DNA of 64,000 nt from Rhizomys pruinosus (Eukaryota; Chordata; Mammalia; Rodentia; Spalacidae): the NCBI GenBank assembly GCA_009823505.1, contig VZQC01013730.1, forward strand, positions 455,227-519,226, read 5' to 3'. A model generated the notes under the pieces. The model had not been told where the DNA came from. It made no database searches and worked only from the letters and a program-made list of their open reading frames with translations. This document shows, piece after piece, positions 45,013 to 54,807 of this stretch; positions within the stretch are counted from its first letter, which is position 1; each line of letters opens with the position of its first letter. Both the position numbers and the translations under genes were made by a program.

Positions 45013-45792
45013 TATAGAAGCAAAACATTTGATCTTTCACTATGTATTGTTTGACCAGAAATAATATTAAATACAGATTTTTATTAGCAGTGAATATGTG
45101 GTATGTGAAACTTAAAAATACAATGTCTTTTATAGTGATTTCAGTTGAAATACAATCTGTAAATGTTACAAAAATATACAGGCTCTGAATAGTAAATTTA
45201 AAAAAAAACATAAAACTTCAAATAACCTAGTAAAGATAGAAGTCAGATTTGAAATTTCAACATGGTAAAGATATAAGGTCTCTTCAAGTTGATCTATAAG
45301 CTTTGTGTAATGCTTAGTAAAATCCCAGAGATATTTTTGTGGATATAGACAAGCTTACTCTAAAATTTATATGGAGAGAAATAGAATCAGAATAAAGTTT
45401 CTTGCAAAAGAATAAATTGATATAAATTGCTTTGACTGGTATTAAAATCACCTGTATTCTATCATAGTGAAAGCAGTATAATATTGAAAGGACAGTCAGA
45501 GATAGGGAATACATTGGAGAACCCAAATACAGATCTACACAAATATTATCAGTTGAGATGTTACAAAGCTGCAAAGGTGAGATAATGAAAAAAGAAGGCC
45601 CATTCTAAAAAGTGGAGATGGAAGTAGACATTGGAAGACAATGAAAGTTACTCTTAACTAAAGCTCATAAGCTGTGATACACATGAATATGATGTTATCT
45701 CTGTTACAGCTGGTTGTGATTCTTCTAGGAATACACCTAGAACTGATGTAAGTAGATGAAATGGTGTTTCTAATTTTATATTATATATGGGA

Positions 45793-45796
<4 letters not shown>
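45013..45796. other. Intergenic DNA, no gene seen
   Basis: AT-rich unique-looking sequence. Confidence 0.4.
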
Positions 45797-45842
<46 letters not shown>

Positions 45843-45851
45843 TAGATATAT

Positions 45852-45896
<45 letters not shown>
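45797..45896. repeat. Compound (TA)n-(GATA)n microsatellite
   Basis: A 40-bp TA run (45,797-45,836), then a CACA spacer and about 14 GATA units with one interruption. Confidence 0.97.
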
Positions 45897-46537
45897 TCTT
45901 ATTTTTGTCCTCAAATGTGCCTCAGTTTGGGTCCATCCACTGGGTCCAGCAAGAGTCTCATCCTTGTAAGAAACTGCCCCCACCCCCCCAACCATCAATT
46001 GCCCAAGGTTTCTTAGGTAGTGTTGAGATTTATTATCCACTTTCTCATGTCTATGCAGGAAATTGGTGTGGTTTGATCTTGCAATATTTTGTTTATCTTT
46101 TCCAACACTCCCCAGAACACATTTTAAAAACAAGCAGATGGGCTTATCAAGTCTGACTGGTTTTGAGTGCATATCAGGGTAAGGAAATCTATGTCCTCTG
46201 AGAGAACTGTCAAAGAAGAACCCAGCTTACCTTCTTGCACCTGTGCATGATTGGATATATGTACGAAATAAATCAGACCTACCTCGGGAAAGGACATACA
46301 TAGTTAACAACAACAACAGCAACAACAACATCAAAAGAATGTATACAATCCAAGTTTGTCAGTTAAAACAGAACCACCCAAGCTAGACCCTAACGACCTG
46401 CTCTTCTTTCTCTAAAACTAAAGGGAAAAGTTCAAAAGAGTATCCAAGAGTTGGATACTGTCTTTTCAGTATGTGGAACATCTATTCTCATGTACTTTGT
46501 GTGTATGTGACAGTACTATGTTGTTCTATAGCTTTGT
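45897..46537. other. Intergenic DNA with (CAA)n
   Basis: Unique-looking sequence; an interrupted CAA repeat lies at 46,304-46,330. The long minus frame that includes the GATA tract is low-complexity. Confidence 0.45.
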
Positions 46538-46800
46538 AGTGTTGGAGCAGCAAATAGTCTCCATAAGAATGCCTACTATAAGAGAATGTTAGAGTAGCAA
46601 ACAGTCTCTATAACACTGCCTAGTAAGCACTGTAAGGGAATGTTGGAGTAGCAAATTATCTCTATAGCATTGCTTTGTAAACACTATAAGGAATATTAGA
46701 ATAGCAAATAGTGTCCATAATATTGCCTTCTAAACATAATAAGGGAATGTTAGTGTAGCGCATAGCTCCCGAATTATCATTACCTGATAAACACTATAAA
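46538..46800. repeat. 54-bp minisatellite, about five diverged units
   Basis: Units start at 46,538, 46,585, 46,639, 46,692 and 46,746 (lengths 47, 54, 53, 54, 54). Each has AATGTTAGAGTAGCAAA-like sequence, then a TCTCTATAA core and a GTAAACACTATAAGG-like end. Units differ at many positions, so the array is old. Confidence 0.9.
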
Positions 46801-46839
46801 ATCTGTAGTCTATCTGTTGAAAATCTGTCTTTCCAGTTT

Positions 46840-47405
46840 CACTGGTCAATCACCTGGTCAAGGGTTCACCTAGTCATCTGGTCATGGGACCAACCCTGGG
46901 AAGGTGGGTTCACCTTACGTCATGCTAAATAGATGGGTGGAATAACCAATGTGTTAATGAGATAGTGAACTTTTCCTGCCTGGAGTCCCACCTCCCAGTG
47001 CAGTGCTTCTGGATCCAGCCACAGACATGGAGGACTCTGTAAGTCTGCCGACTTTTCTGAATTCCCTGAAAAGGGCGATCTCTGCTTTTATTCGTATCCC
47101 TTTTAAACATGCTTTCTCTAATGCTTTGGGCTACCCTAGCATCTTTTATTCCCTTACCCTTCTCTAGAGCTTCCTTCTTCCTGCCCTGTGGCTGCCAGTC
47201 AACCACATGTCTCATCTCCATGGAAACTTACATATTCTCATGGCTCTTTTCCTTCTCTTCTCAATTATCTTACTCAAGGCAGCTACTGAGATTTCCAGCT
47301 TGCCTGCCCTGAGGATTTTTATTTAAAATTCTAATAAAATTTTCCTAAAGCCATTATTTGGGTCCACTCTCAAATTCTTTTATGAAAGGAGACTAAGAAC
47401 CCTCT
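46840..47405 (+). mobile_element. Possible ERV LTR (tentative)
   Basis: Has short internal repeats (CACTGGTCAATCACCTGGTC / CACCTAGTCATCTGGTC) and a late AATAAAATTTTCC signal near 47,332 followed by TTTGGGTCCACTC, as in an LTR R/U5. The minisatellite at its left may belong to the same element. Ends and family not determined. Confidence 0.35.
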
Positions 47406-47446
47406 AGGGGACACTCTTTCACTCAATTTCAGTGGTATAGGTTGAA

Positions 47447-47720
47447 TTAATGTAGCATAGCTCTTTTTGCTTGGGATTACTTTGGCCATCTGAAATTCTT
47501 GGTGTTTCCATAAATATGGCATGATATCTTTCCTATTTCTATGAAGAATATCATTGGAATTTTAATTGGAATTTTATTGAATCTGTAGATGACTTCAATA
47601 AGTTGTCCATTTTTCCCAATATTTAATATACTTATTTAGGGATTGCTTTTCCTCCTTTTAAAATCTTTAATGTCTTTATTCAGTATTTCATAATTTTAAA
47701 TATAAAAGATTTTACCATTC
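47447..47720 (-). mobile_element. Old L1 ORF2 fragment
   Basis: TACTTTGGCCATCTGAAATTC, TGGAATTTTATTGAATCTGTAG and GTCCATTTTTCCCAATATT are the reversed RT/C-terminal ORF2 region (compare 34,490-34,640). It is too diverged to carry a frame. Confidence 0.8.
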
Positions 47721-47721
47721 A

Positions 47722-48040
47722 TGGTATATCAGTTATTTTTCCATTGGTATGATTAAAAACACCCTGACCAAAACAAGCTATAGAAGAAAGAGTTTATTTG
47801 GCATATGGTTCAGAGGGTTAGAATCCACAATGACAGTCGAAGGCTTGTCCCCAGAGATGGCTGGAACAGAGAGCCAAGCAATATCTTTAAACATGCACAC
47901 AAAACAGAGACAGGAAATCCAGCAAAGCTTAAGTATTCTTAAAGCCCACCACCAGTGTCAAATTTTCCACAACTGTGAACAAAACGTCTAAGTACTTGGA
48001 GCCTGCAGGGAACATTCTCATTGAAACCATACTTGGTTTG
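47722..48040 (-). mobile_element. MaLR-type LTR, diverged
   Basis: CATTGGTATGATTAAAAACACCCTGACC, AAGAAAGAGTTTATTTGGC and an ATTCTCATTGAAACCATAC end match the reverse-oriented MaLR LTR layout. Confidence 0.6.
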
Positions 48041-48829
48041 GTTATTATAATAATCACTTTGACACCTAAGATATTTTTGAGATTATCTGGAAGGAAATTG
48101 CTTTACTCACTTTACTTTCTATAAGTTCATTATTGCTATATAGGAACATCTTATTTTTTTGTCAAGTTTGTATCCTGTTACAAGGTTAAAAGTGTTTGCC
48201 ATTTGTAAGAGCATTCAACAAGGCTCTCACTTTTAAGGATGAACACCTAATCCTTACTCTTCATCTTGAGTTTACTGAGATTAGCATCACTTTGGAAAAA
48301 GAAAACATGTATTTCAAACTGACTTCTGACTGACTGATTAGAATTTCAGTAACTATGGAGAGCTTGGAATGTTGCAGATCCAGAACCTAATTACAATTTA
48401 TCTTGGGCTATCTTTAGCTCCCTAAATAGTCATTTCTATCCCACTTCTGTGTCTGACCTAACATCCTGTGACTAACAGATAAAAACATTTTGGAATGTAT
48501 TAATTTAACAAATTGATAGCTTCCCAACCAAAAAGCAGAGTATCATCAAATACCATCAGAGGCATGTAGCTGAGATTTCCCTTTTGCTGTGACCACTTAT
48601 TTAATGTTTAGACCAATGTATTTGAAAACTGCCTCATTTTTTTTTTATTTTCTTGGTTCTATTACTATAAAATTGTCATGAAACTATGTAATGGAATGTG
48701 GAATCTGTGCCCCAAGAACCATAGTCTCTCATATTTAGACCTATAATAAACTTTTTTCTATCTCTTTTGAGGTGAGAAATTTGCTTTTACATATAATGGA
48801 AATAGGGAAATATATGTGTTTGCTAAAAG
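48041..48829. other. Intergenic DNA, no gene seen
   Basis: Unique-looking sequence; a T10 run is near 48,640. Confidence 0.4.
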
Positions 48830-49222
48830 ACCTTACAATGTTATGCTAAAAGACCTTACATTATGATAATGAAGGACTTTGTAGCAGGAGGAGATCCAAG
48901 GTGATAAAATGGAGATAGACAGGAATGGGGAGTCTAGAGACGTTCCCTCTGCCGTCTATGGTCACTTAGAATAGGAGCCTTTGTTTCTCCAGGTTGTCAC
49001 AGTCTGGTAGCCTTCCTGATTGAATGTCGTCTCTAGACCACTTACTTATTATCTGAGTTTATTGTAACATGCATATAAAAGGCCCCCCCAAAACTCTGTT
49101 GTGGGCTGATTCCTGTGTGGAATGATCCATGAGACAGCCTGCTGGTGGATTAGCCCACTAGTGTGAAATTAAATTCCCTTTCCTCACCTGACTTTGGCTT
49201 TGCTCTTAAGATTCTTCAGGTT
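48830..49222 (+). mobile_element. Possible ERV LTR (tentative)
   Basis: A TATA-like CATATAAAAGG at 49,072 followed by a C-rich stretch and TGTGGGCTGATTCC is LTR-like. TGCTAAAAGACCTTACA occurs twice (about 48,820 and 48,844). No termini or TSD found. Confidence 0.3.
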
Positions 49223-49226
49223 TTTG

Positions 49227-49443
49227 GGCTGGAGAGATGGCCTAGTGGTTAAGAGGGCTGACTGCCCTTGCAGAGGACCCGGGTTCTATCCCCAGCACCC
49301 ACATGGAGGCTGATAAGCGTCTTTTACTCCTGTTCCAGGGGAATCAGACACCCTCTTCTGACCTCCGCGGCATTGCACGACATGGGTGCACAAACCTGCA
49401 TGCAGACAGTACATTCATACACATACGAGAATAAATAATAATT
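49227..49443 (+). mobile_element. B2 SINE, forming the left arm of a hairpin
   Basis: Full B2 from GGCTGGAGAGATGGCCTAG, B box GGGTTCTATCC, CTCCTGTTCCAGGGG, to CATTCATACACATACGAG and ATAAATAATAATT. Its 3' half (49,348-49,443) is repeated inverted 13 bp further on. Confidence 0.95.
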
Positions 49444-49456
49444 AAAAAAATAAAAA

Positions 49457-49552
49457 AATTATTATTTATTCTCGTATGTGTATGAATGTACTGTCTGCAT
49501 GCAGGTTTGTGCACCCATGTCATGCAATGCCGCGGAGGTCAGAAGAGGGTGT
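49457..49552 (-). mobile_element. B2 3' half, inverted copy (right hairpin arm)
   Basis: 96 bp complementary to 49,348-49,443 with a single mismatch seen by eye (CACGAC versus CATGAC). It stops abruptly at GAAGAGGGTGT and joins L1 ORF2 sequence. Confidence 0.95.
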
Positions 49553-49880
49553 ATATACCCACAAGACACAACTTACTGCAAAGATACATGCACAGCTATG
49601 TTTATTGCAGCTCTGTTCACAATAGCAAAAAGCTGGAACCAGCCCAGGTGCCCTTCAACTGACGAGTGGATAGAGAAAATGTGGTACATGTATACAATGG
49701 AATACTATGCAGCAGTAAAGAGGGACAACATCATGAAATTTGCAGGTAAATGGATGGAGCTGGAAGACATTATGTTAAGTGAAGTAACACAGTCCCAGAA
49801 AAACAAACGACAAATGGTGTCCCTCATATGTGGATGCTAGTACCAACAACCCAGATATAAATATTTCTCATGGAGAGGGA
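49553..49880 (+). mobile_element. L1 ORF2 C-terminus and start of 3' UTR
   Basis: Encodes MFIAALFTIAKSWNQP, a WYMYTMEYYAAV word and the SLICGC end with stop at 49,838-49,840, then about 40 bp of 3' UTR cut off by the N at 49,881. The frame is intact but only about 90 codons of ORF2 remain. Confidence 0.92.
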
Positions 49881-49881
49881 N
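49881..49881. other. Single ambiguous base (assembly join)
   Basis: The only N in the window. Plus-strand L1 3' UTR ends on its left and minus-strand L1 RT sequence of the repeated block begins on its right. Confidence 0.9.
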
Positions 49882-50484
49882 GCCATTGTTCTTCTTTGTT
49901 TTTTTTTTTTTTTTTAGGTTAATTTTTGTATTCTGTGCCACTTGTTGAAGCTGTTAAGCATTGCTGGGGAGTTTTCTGGTAGAGTTTTTTAGCAACCCGT
50001 AAGTAAACAATTATATCATCAGACAAATAGGAATAGCTTGATTTCCTCTTTTCCAATTAGTACTACGACTACTTATGGTTCCTTCTTGCTTTTTTGCGTC
50101 GTAGCAATGTTTTCAAGCACTAGATTGAAGAGGAGTGGTGACAGGGGTCAGCCTTGCTGATTTCCTACGTTAAAGGGACATGTTTCTGGTCATTGCCCTA
50201 TTTTAGGAAATATATTGTCTGTGGGTTTCCCTGTATAAGGCTTTGAGATTACATTGAAGGGAATGATCCCTCCAATCTATTCTTCTAGGACTTTAAGCAT
50301 GAAGGGATGCTGGATTTTGTCAAGGCCTTTTTCAGCAACAATTGAGATGAGGTGTGGTTTTTTGTCTTCATTCCAATTTATGTGTTTGATATGTTTATTT
50401 GATGTTTCAGGTAGGTTGACCATCCCTGCATCTCTGGTATGAATCCAACTTGGTCATTGATGGACGATCTTCTGTGAGTGGGGC
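49882..50484 (-). mobile_element. Copy A: L1 ORF2 RT segment, indel-ridden
   Basis: Parallels 56,675-57,242 and the reverse of 62,964-63,530. Contains the reversed RT core (TGGCTTTGAT-, TTGAAGAGGAGTGGTGACA-type words), a T-run at about 49,899-49,916, and many one-base insertions and losses against the clean copy C. Confidence 0.85.
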
Positions 50485-51600
50485 CCATCATCTTTAAAAC
50501 TGAATGTAGGCACTTCCTAGTTCTGCATCAGCTTCCAGCCACAGATGTAGACCAGTGTGGTTCTGTGTATTTTGGACTTGTTAAGTTTCTATAAACATAC
50601 AACTCAATTCACAGGTACACAACACATATTTAATATAGTATTACTAATAATTGGATTCCTTTCTTTAGATAATAGTGACTAATACATAATCTGGGACTGA
50701 TGGTAGTTCTAGACTAAATAAATGGTGTATTAAGTATAATTTTTCTGAATTTCTTCTAAGTTTTCCATATATGGATTTTGTGAGCAAAATAAATACCAAA
50801 AAAGCAAAAAATAAACAATACAAAATAAATAAATACCTCAAAGGGAATATGAGATAATAATTCTGAAGAAAAATACTTCTCACCATGAATGTGAGAGTAC
50901 AGACTTAAAATGCCCCAAATATTATGTTCAAATATGGTAACCATTTCATGATGGTTTTTTTTTTTTCATTTTTTAATTTATGTGGTATGAATGTACTGTT
51001 TGCGTGTTACAGTAAAAATGAACAATGAAAGCCATACATTGACACATTTCAAATTCATTGGTGGAAACCCAGGTGGGTTAGTTACGGAAAGGCATGGAAG
51101 TTCCTGAGTCTCAAGTGCTGGGCTTAATGAAAATCTCAACTTTTGAAATGCTAGGAGATACAGGTTGGTTTTTATAGTCCAAGATTTACCTAATAGTCTC
51201 AAGGAGTTAGCTCACATAGAGAAGTAGGCAATTTAAATGGTGATTTTGGGAACTAAGATAACTCCAAATAATTTGTCTCTGGAACTGCATCATTGCAAAT
51301 CTATAATGACAGGTGTTTTAATTAGTCAAAGAGCCTCAGAGAATGTCAAATATCAATGGCGCTTTTATTTATGGGAACATCATTTATTTATGGGAACATC
51401 ATTTAACAATTTACAGACATCAATGACTCTTTCCAATACTAAAAACATCACTGATTTAGCAATAGATCATAAAGAGATCCAGTAAAAAACTCTTATTTAA
51501 ACATCTATAGGAAGAGAGGCTCTAAAGTGATTAAGTTTTACTAGTATGTAGAACTAGGTTAAATTATGGAAGCTGGAATTCTAATACCTACCAAGAGAAT
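50485..51600 (+). repeat. Copy A of segment S
   Basis: About 1.1 kb matching 57,243-58,344 and, inverted, 61,860-62,963. It looks like ordinary genomic DNA: AT-rich, with a short reversed B2 3' end (TGTATGAATGTACTGTTTGC near 50,985) and a tandem 17-bp duplication (ATTTATGGGAACATC). Flanked by L1 on both sides in all three copies. Confidence 0.9.
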
Positions 51601-52097
51601 AGGAAAAACAAACCAAACCCATCTTATGCTGTCTACAAGAAACCCATCTCAATTTCAAGGTAGGCACCAACTTAAGGTGAAGGGTTGGAGAAAGTATTCC
51701 AAGCAAATGGTACCAAAGAAAGCGGGTGTGGCTATTCTAATATCAGACACATAGACTTCAAAGCAAAGAAATCAAAAGGACAAAGAGGGCCATTACATCC
51801 TTATTAAAGGAAACAATGACGATGAAGATTTCACAATCATAAATATATATGCACCACAAATGCACCAAACTTTACGACAATTCTTCAGGATCTCAAGGCA
51901 CAGATTAACCCCAGCACACTAATACTAGGGGACCTCAAAACCCCATTAAGTCCTCTAGAAGAATCAACAGGACAAAGGAATAAAACAGAGAGACATCTGA
52001 ACTAAATGATACACAATACACCAAATGGACCTCACAGACCTCTACCGAATTTTCACCCAAACACCAGAGAATACTACCTTTCTATGCTTCAGAACAA
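51601..52097 (+). mobile_element. Copy A: L1 endonuclease segment, indel-ridden
   Basis: Plus-oriented ORF2 endonuclease sequence (CTGTCTACAAGAAACCCATC, AGCAAATGGTACCAAAG). Runs parallel to 58,345-58,846 and to the inverse of 61,357-61,859, with frequent single-base gains and losses that destroy the frame. It ends where segment M begins. Confidence 0.85.
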
Positions 52098-53947
52098 GGG
52101 GCAAGGTGGATGAGAGGTAAAACAGTCCATCTCTCTGGAGCTGTTGACTTGGACTCTGGTCAATTTCTGGCTGTTTCCTTTCATGGGCTGACAGTTTGTC
52201 CAGGAAAAACCTTTCGATCCTACTAATGAGCACAAGCAATGAGATATATAGGGATTTAGACAGCATAATAGAGTTATGGTAGGAGGTTACTTTAGCATAG
52301 ACACATGTTTGGATATGTTAAGTCCATAATTACAATTTTGCCCCCCTGTTTAAATATGACAGGGTCTTACTGTGGCTTTAAACATCTAACCTGTAGAGGA
52401 TGTAAGCTTGTGGGCATCAGCCATGGGTTATTTCTCCAAGGGGAGAGCCAATAGCCAATTAGATTTGGGGATATACAGCAAATGGCTGCCTCTGCTGCAC
52501 ATTATTTCCAGGCAGGTGAGGTGTAGCTGTGCTGACGGTAGTCTTGCTTGACTCAGGGAGACCCATATTTGCTTTATTGGTTATTGCCTTTTAACACTCT
52601 CGCTGGCATTCCAGAGGCCATCTGTACACTTGCATGTGTGGTCCTCAATACATCTCCTCCCATGTTAACGTCAGGTCTTCGGAAGGGGTCTTATTGCCTC
52701 TCCTCCTGTAGGTATCCCCCAACTTAGAGGCAAGGAGCCCTTAAACCTTTTGTGGGGGCCTTGGATCCCCTGGCCAACATCCACCTGTAGAACAAAATCC
52801 ATTGTTGCTGATGTCAGACTCCTGTATTAATATATTTTGCCTGAGTGCATAGCCTAGAGCTTTAGTAATTATATTTGGTTCTGAACAGAGAGTAATCCCT
52901 TCCACAGTTCCCATGTCTAGTAGTCAATTAAAGAAGCAGTTTTTACCGGTTTTATAAGAGATCACCTCTACAATAGTTGTCTCCAATTTACAGTTGGGAG
53001 AGCGACCTCATCATTGTCATATTCTCCTTGTTCTATGGGTGGGAAGGCAAGGAAGTCCTCTCATATCAGAACCGTTGTGGCACCTAGAAGGTAAGTTTCA
53101 TTAGGACTCATTATAAACTAGTTTTTTTACATGTAGGATCCACAGAGGGGTTCGATGTTTTGGCAATCTGAGGCTTTTCTCCTTTGAATGTTCAGACGGG
53201 TCAGCCTTTCCGTTGCCATTTTTGGTACATCCTAGCTCAATGCAAACCTGTTTCTTTTCTTTCTCAGCCGTTAAGTTGGGTGACGTTTTGTCCTGTGGGA
53301 ACAAAACAAATCTTTCCCATAGTTAGTTTTTAAGATTTGAATTGCAGGGGTTTGATGAAAAGGTTTTATGTCTTTCTGTATCCCCCCCTTTTTTTTTAGC
53401 GTAGGAGTCTCCAGAAGATAGTTGTATTATACATAACTATAGGGGGGAGTCAAGGAACATAGATTTCATCAAATTCACCCATGTTGTTTTGGGTGACTAT
53501 ATATGGTAACTTGGGAAGCAAACTTAATTTTTACGTTAAATCATCTTAAAGAGATGCTACAAGGTGATACTGTACAACAGAGAAATTATAAGAACATTTG
53601 TATGTTCAATCCCAAAGTTCTTTGCTCTACAGATTTTATGTAAAGCAAATGTGGGCAACAGCGAATTATATCTCCATTTAATTCAGATGCATACCATTTT
53701 ATCAGATTCTGTAAACCAATGTTGTTTTAATATACACAATGTTACTTTTACTTTTAACTAAGTCCTAACACACCATGTGTCCTGTAGACAGTGTCTAAGG
53801 CGAAAACTGGGTACTTGCTGAGCTCACGTCAATTAAATTAGCCTATTAATCAGAATATACACCCGTGGCCCTCTCCCACCACATCCCCTTTCGCAATTCA
53901 CCAATTTCAGTCATTTTTCTGAGTGCAGTCCTTTCTGTTGTTCTTTT
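52098..53947 (-). repeat. Copy A of segment M (unidentified element)
   Basis: About 1.85 kb repeated at 58,847-60,655. The first about 280 bp also occur in the retroposon at 34,912-35,615, in the same sense (minus). Minus-strand frames such as 53,101-53,304 (67 codons) suggest former coding sequence, perhaps of a retroviral element, but I recognise no motif. M therefore looks like the 5' body of that retroposon family. Confidence 0.6.
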
Positions 53948-54469
53948 ATATGCCTCCCGCTCCTTAATAGAGATAAGATAACTTGATGATTAAAAGACAC
54001 ATATTATTTATTAGCACAATTCTCCACTATACACAGTGTGCCTGATTTTCTCCACAGACTGCTCTGCGTAACCTAGAAAATGCAAGAATCCTTGTGATTT
54101 ATGGACCTAAAGCCCAATCAATGGGTGATTAATTTCAAATCTCAGCTTCAGAATCAGAGGGCCAGTGCCTTAAATCCCCCTCAAATCTTGAAAACCAAGA
54201 ACCAAGTGCTCCACATGGAAAGAAGGTGAATGACAGGAGCCAAGAAAAGAAAATTTTCTGTTCCTTTCTATTCTGTTCAATCCAGATCCTCAACAGATCA
54301 CATAATATCTAACCAATTCAGGGAAGGCTGTTTGTTTTCTTTAGTGTGCCAATTCAAATGGAATTTCTGCCAAAAATATACTCACAAATACACAAAAAAA
54401 AAATAACATTTCATCATTACATAGCATTCCTTAGTCCAGCCAAGTTGACACATGAAATTGCTCATCACA
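53948..54469. other. Intergenic DNA right of copy A
   Basis: Unique-looking sequence; sequence similarity to copy B ends at about 53,947 (CTTTCTGTTGTTCTTTT). Confidence 0.45.
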
Positions 54470-54623
54470 AATACTGGAAAGATGGTTCAGCAGTTAAGGC
54501 TATTTGCTGTTTTCTAAAGGACCAGATTTCAGGTCCCAGCACCTATGACGGGCAGCCCATAACCAAATGTATTTCCAGCTTCAGGATCCAATATATTTTT
54601 CTGTCCTCTGTGAGCAGCTTCCA

Positions 54624-54661
<38 letters not shown>

Positions 54662-54662
54662 A
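54470..54662 (+). mobile_element. Old B2/B4-type SINE with (CA)n tail
   Basis: ATACTGGAAAGATGGTTCAG, AGGTCCCAGCACC and a CTTCCACACACACC start of a CA run (54,624-54,662). Confidence 0.75.
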
Positions 54663-54807
54663 AAAACAACCTACATAATTTAAAGAAATTATCCCCCACA
54701 CTAAGTAGAGGAGATTATCCTACATAAGGAAGAATGCACACAGCCAGTCAGCTGAGGACTTGAATAAAACACTCTGGACTTTGCTTGAATTAAAGATGCT
54801 ACAGCCC

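Noticed and set aside
45654..46172. 172-codon minus-strand ORF
   Set aside because: Its length comes from reading through the (TA)n(GATA)n microsatellite.
46538..46800. CRISPR-like repeat array
   Set aside because: Units are contiguous and diverged with no distinct spacers, and the genome is mammalian; it is a minisatellite.
50665..50944. Minus-strand frames repeated at 57,424-57,689, resembling membrane peptides
   Set aside because: They lie in AT-rich segment S; their repetition reflects duplication of S, not a gene family, and indels alter them between copies.
51237..51485. Identical 82-codon frame in three places (51,237; 57,979; 61,978 on the minus strand)
   Set aside because: Identity is explained by the three copies of segment S; there is no coding evidence, but it is a useful marker of their near-identity.
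53564..53761. Small plus-strand ORF in segment M
   Set aside because: Opposite to the inferred sense of M and broken in copy B.
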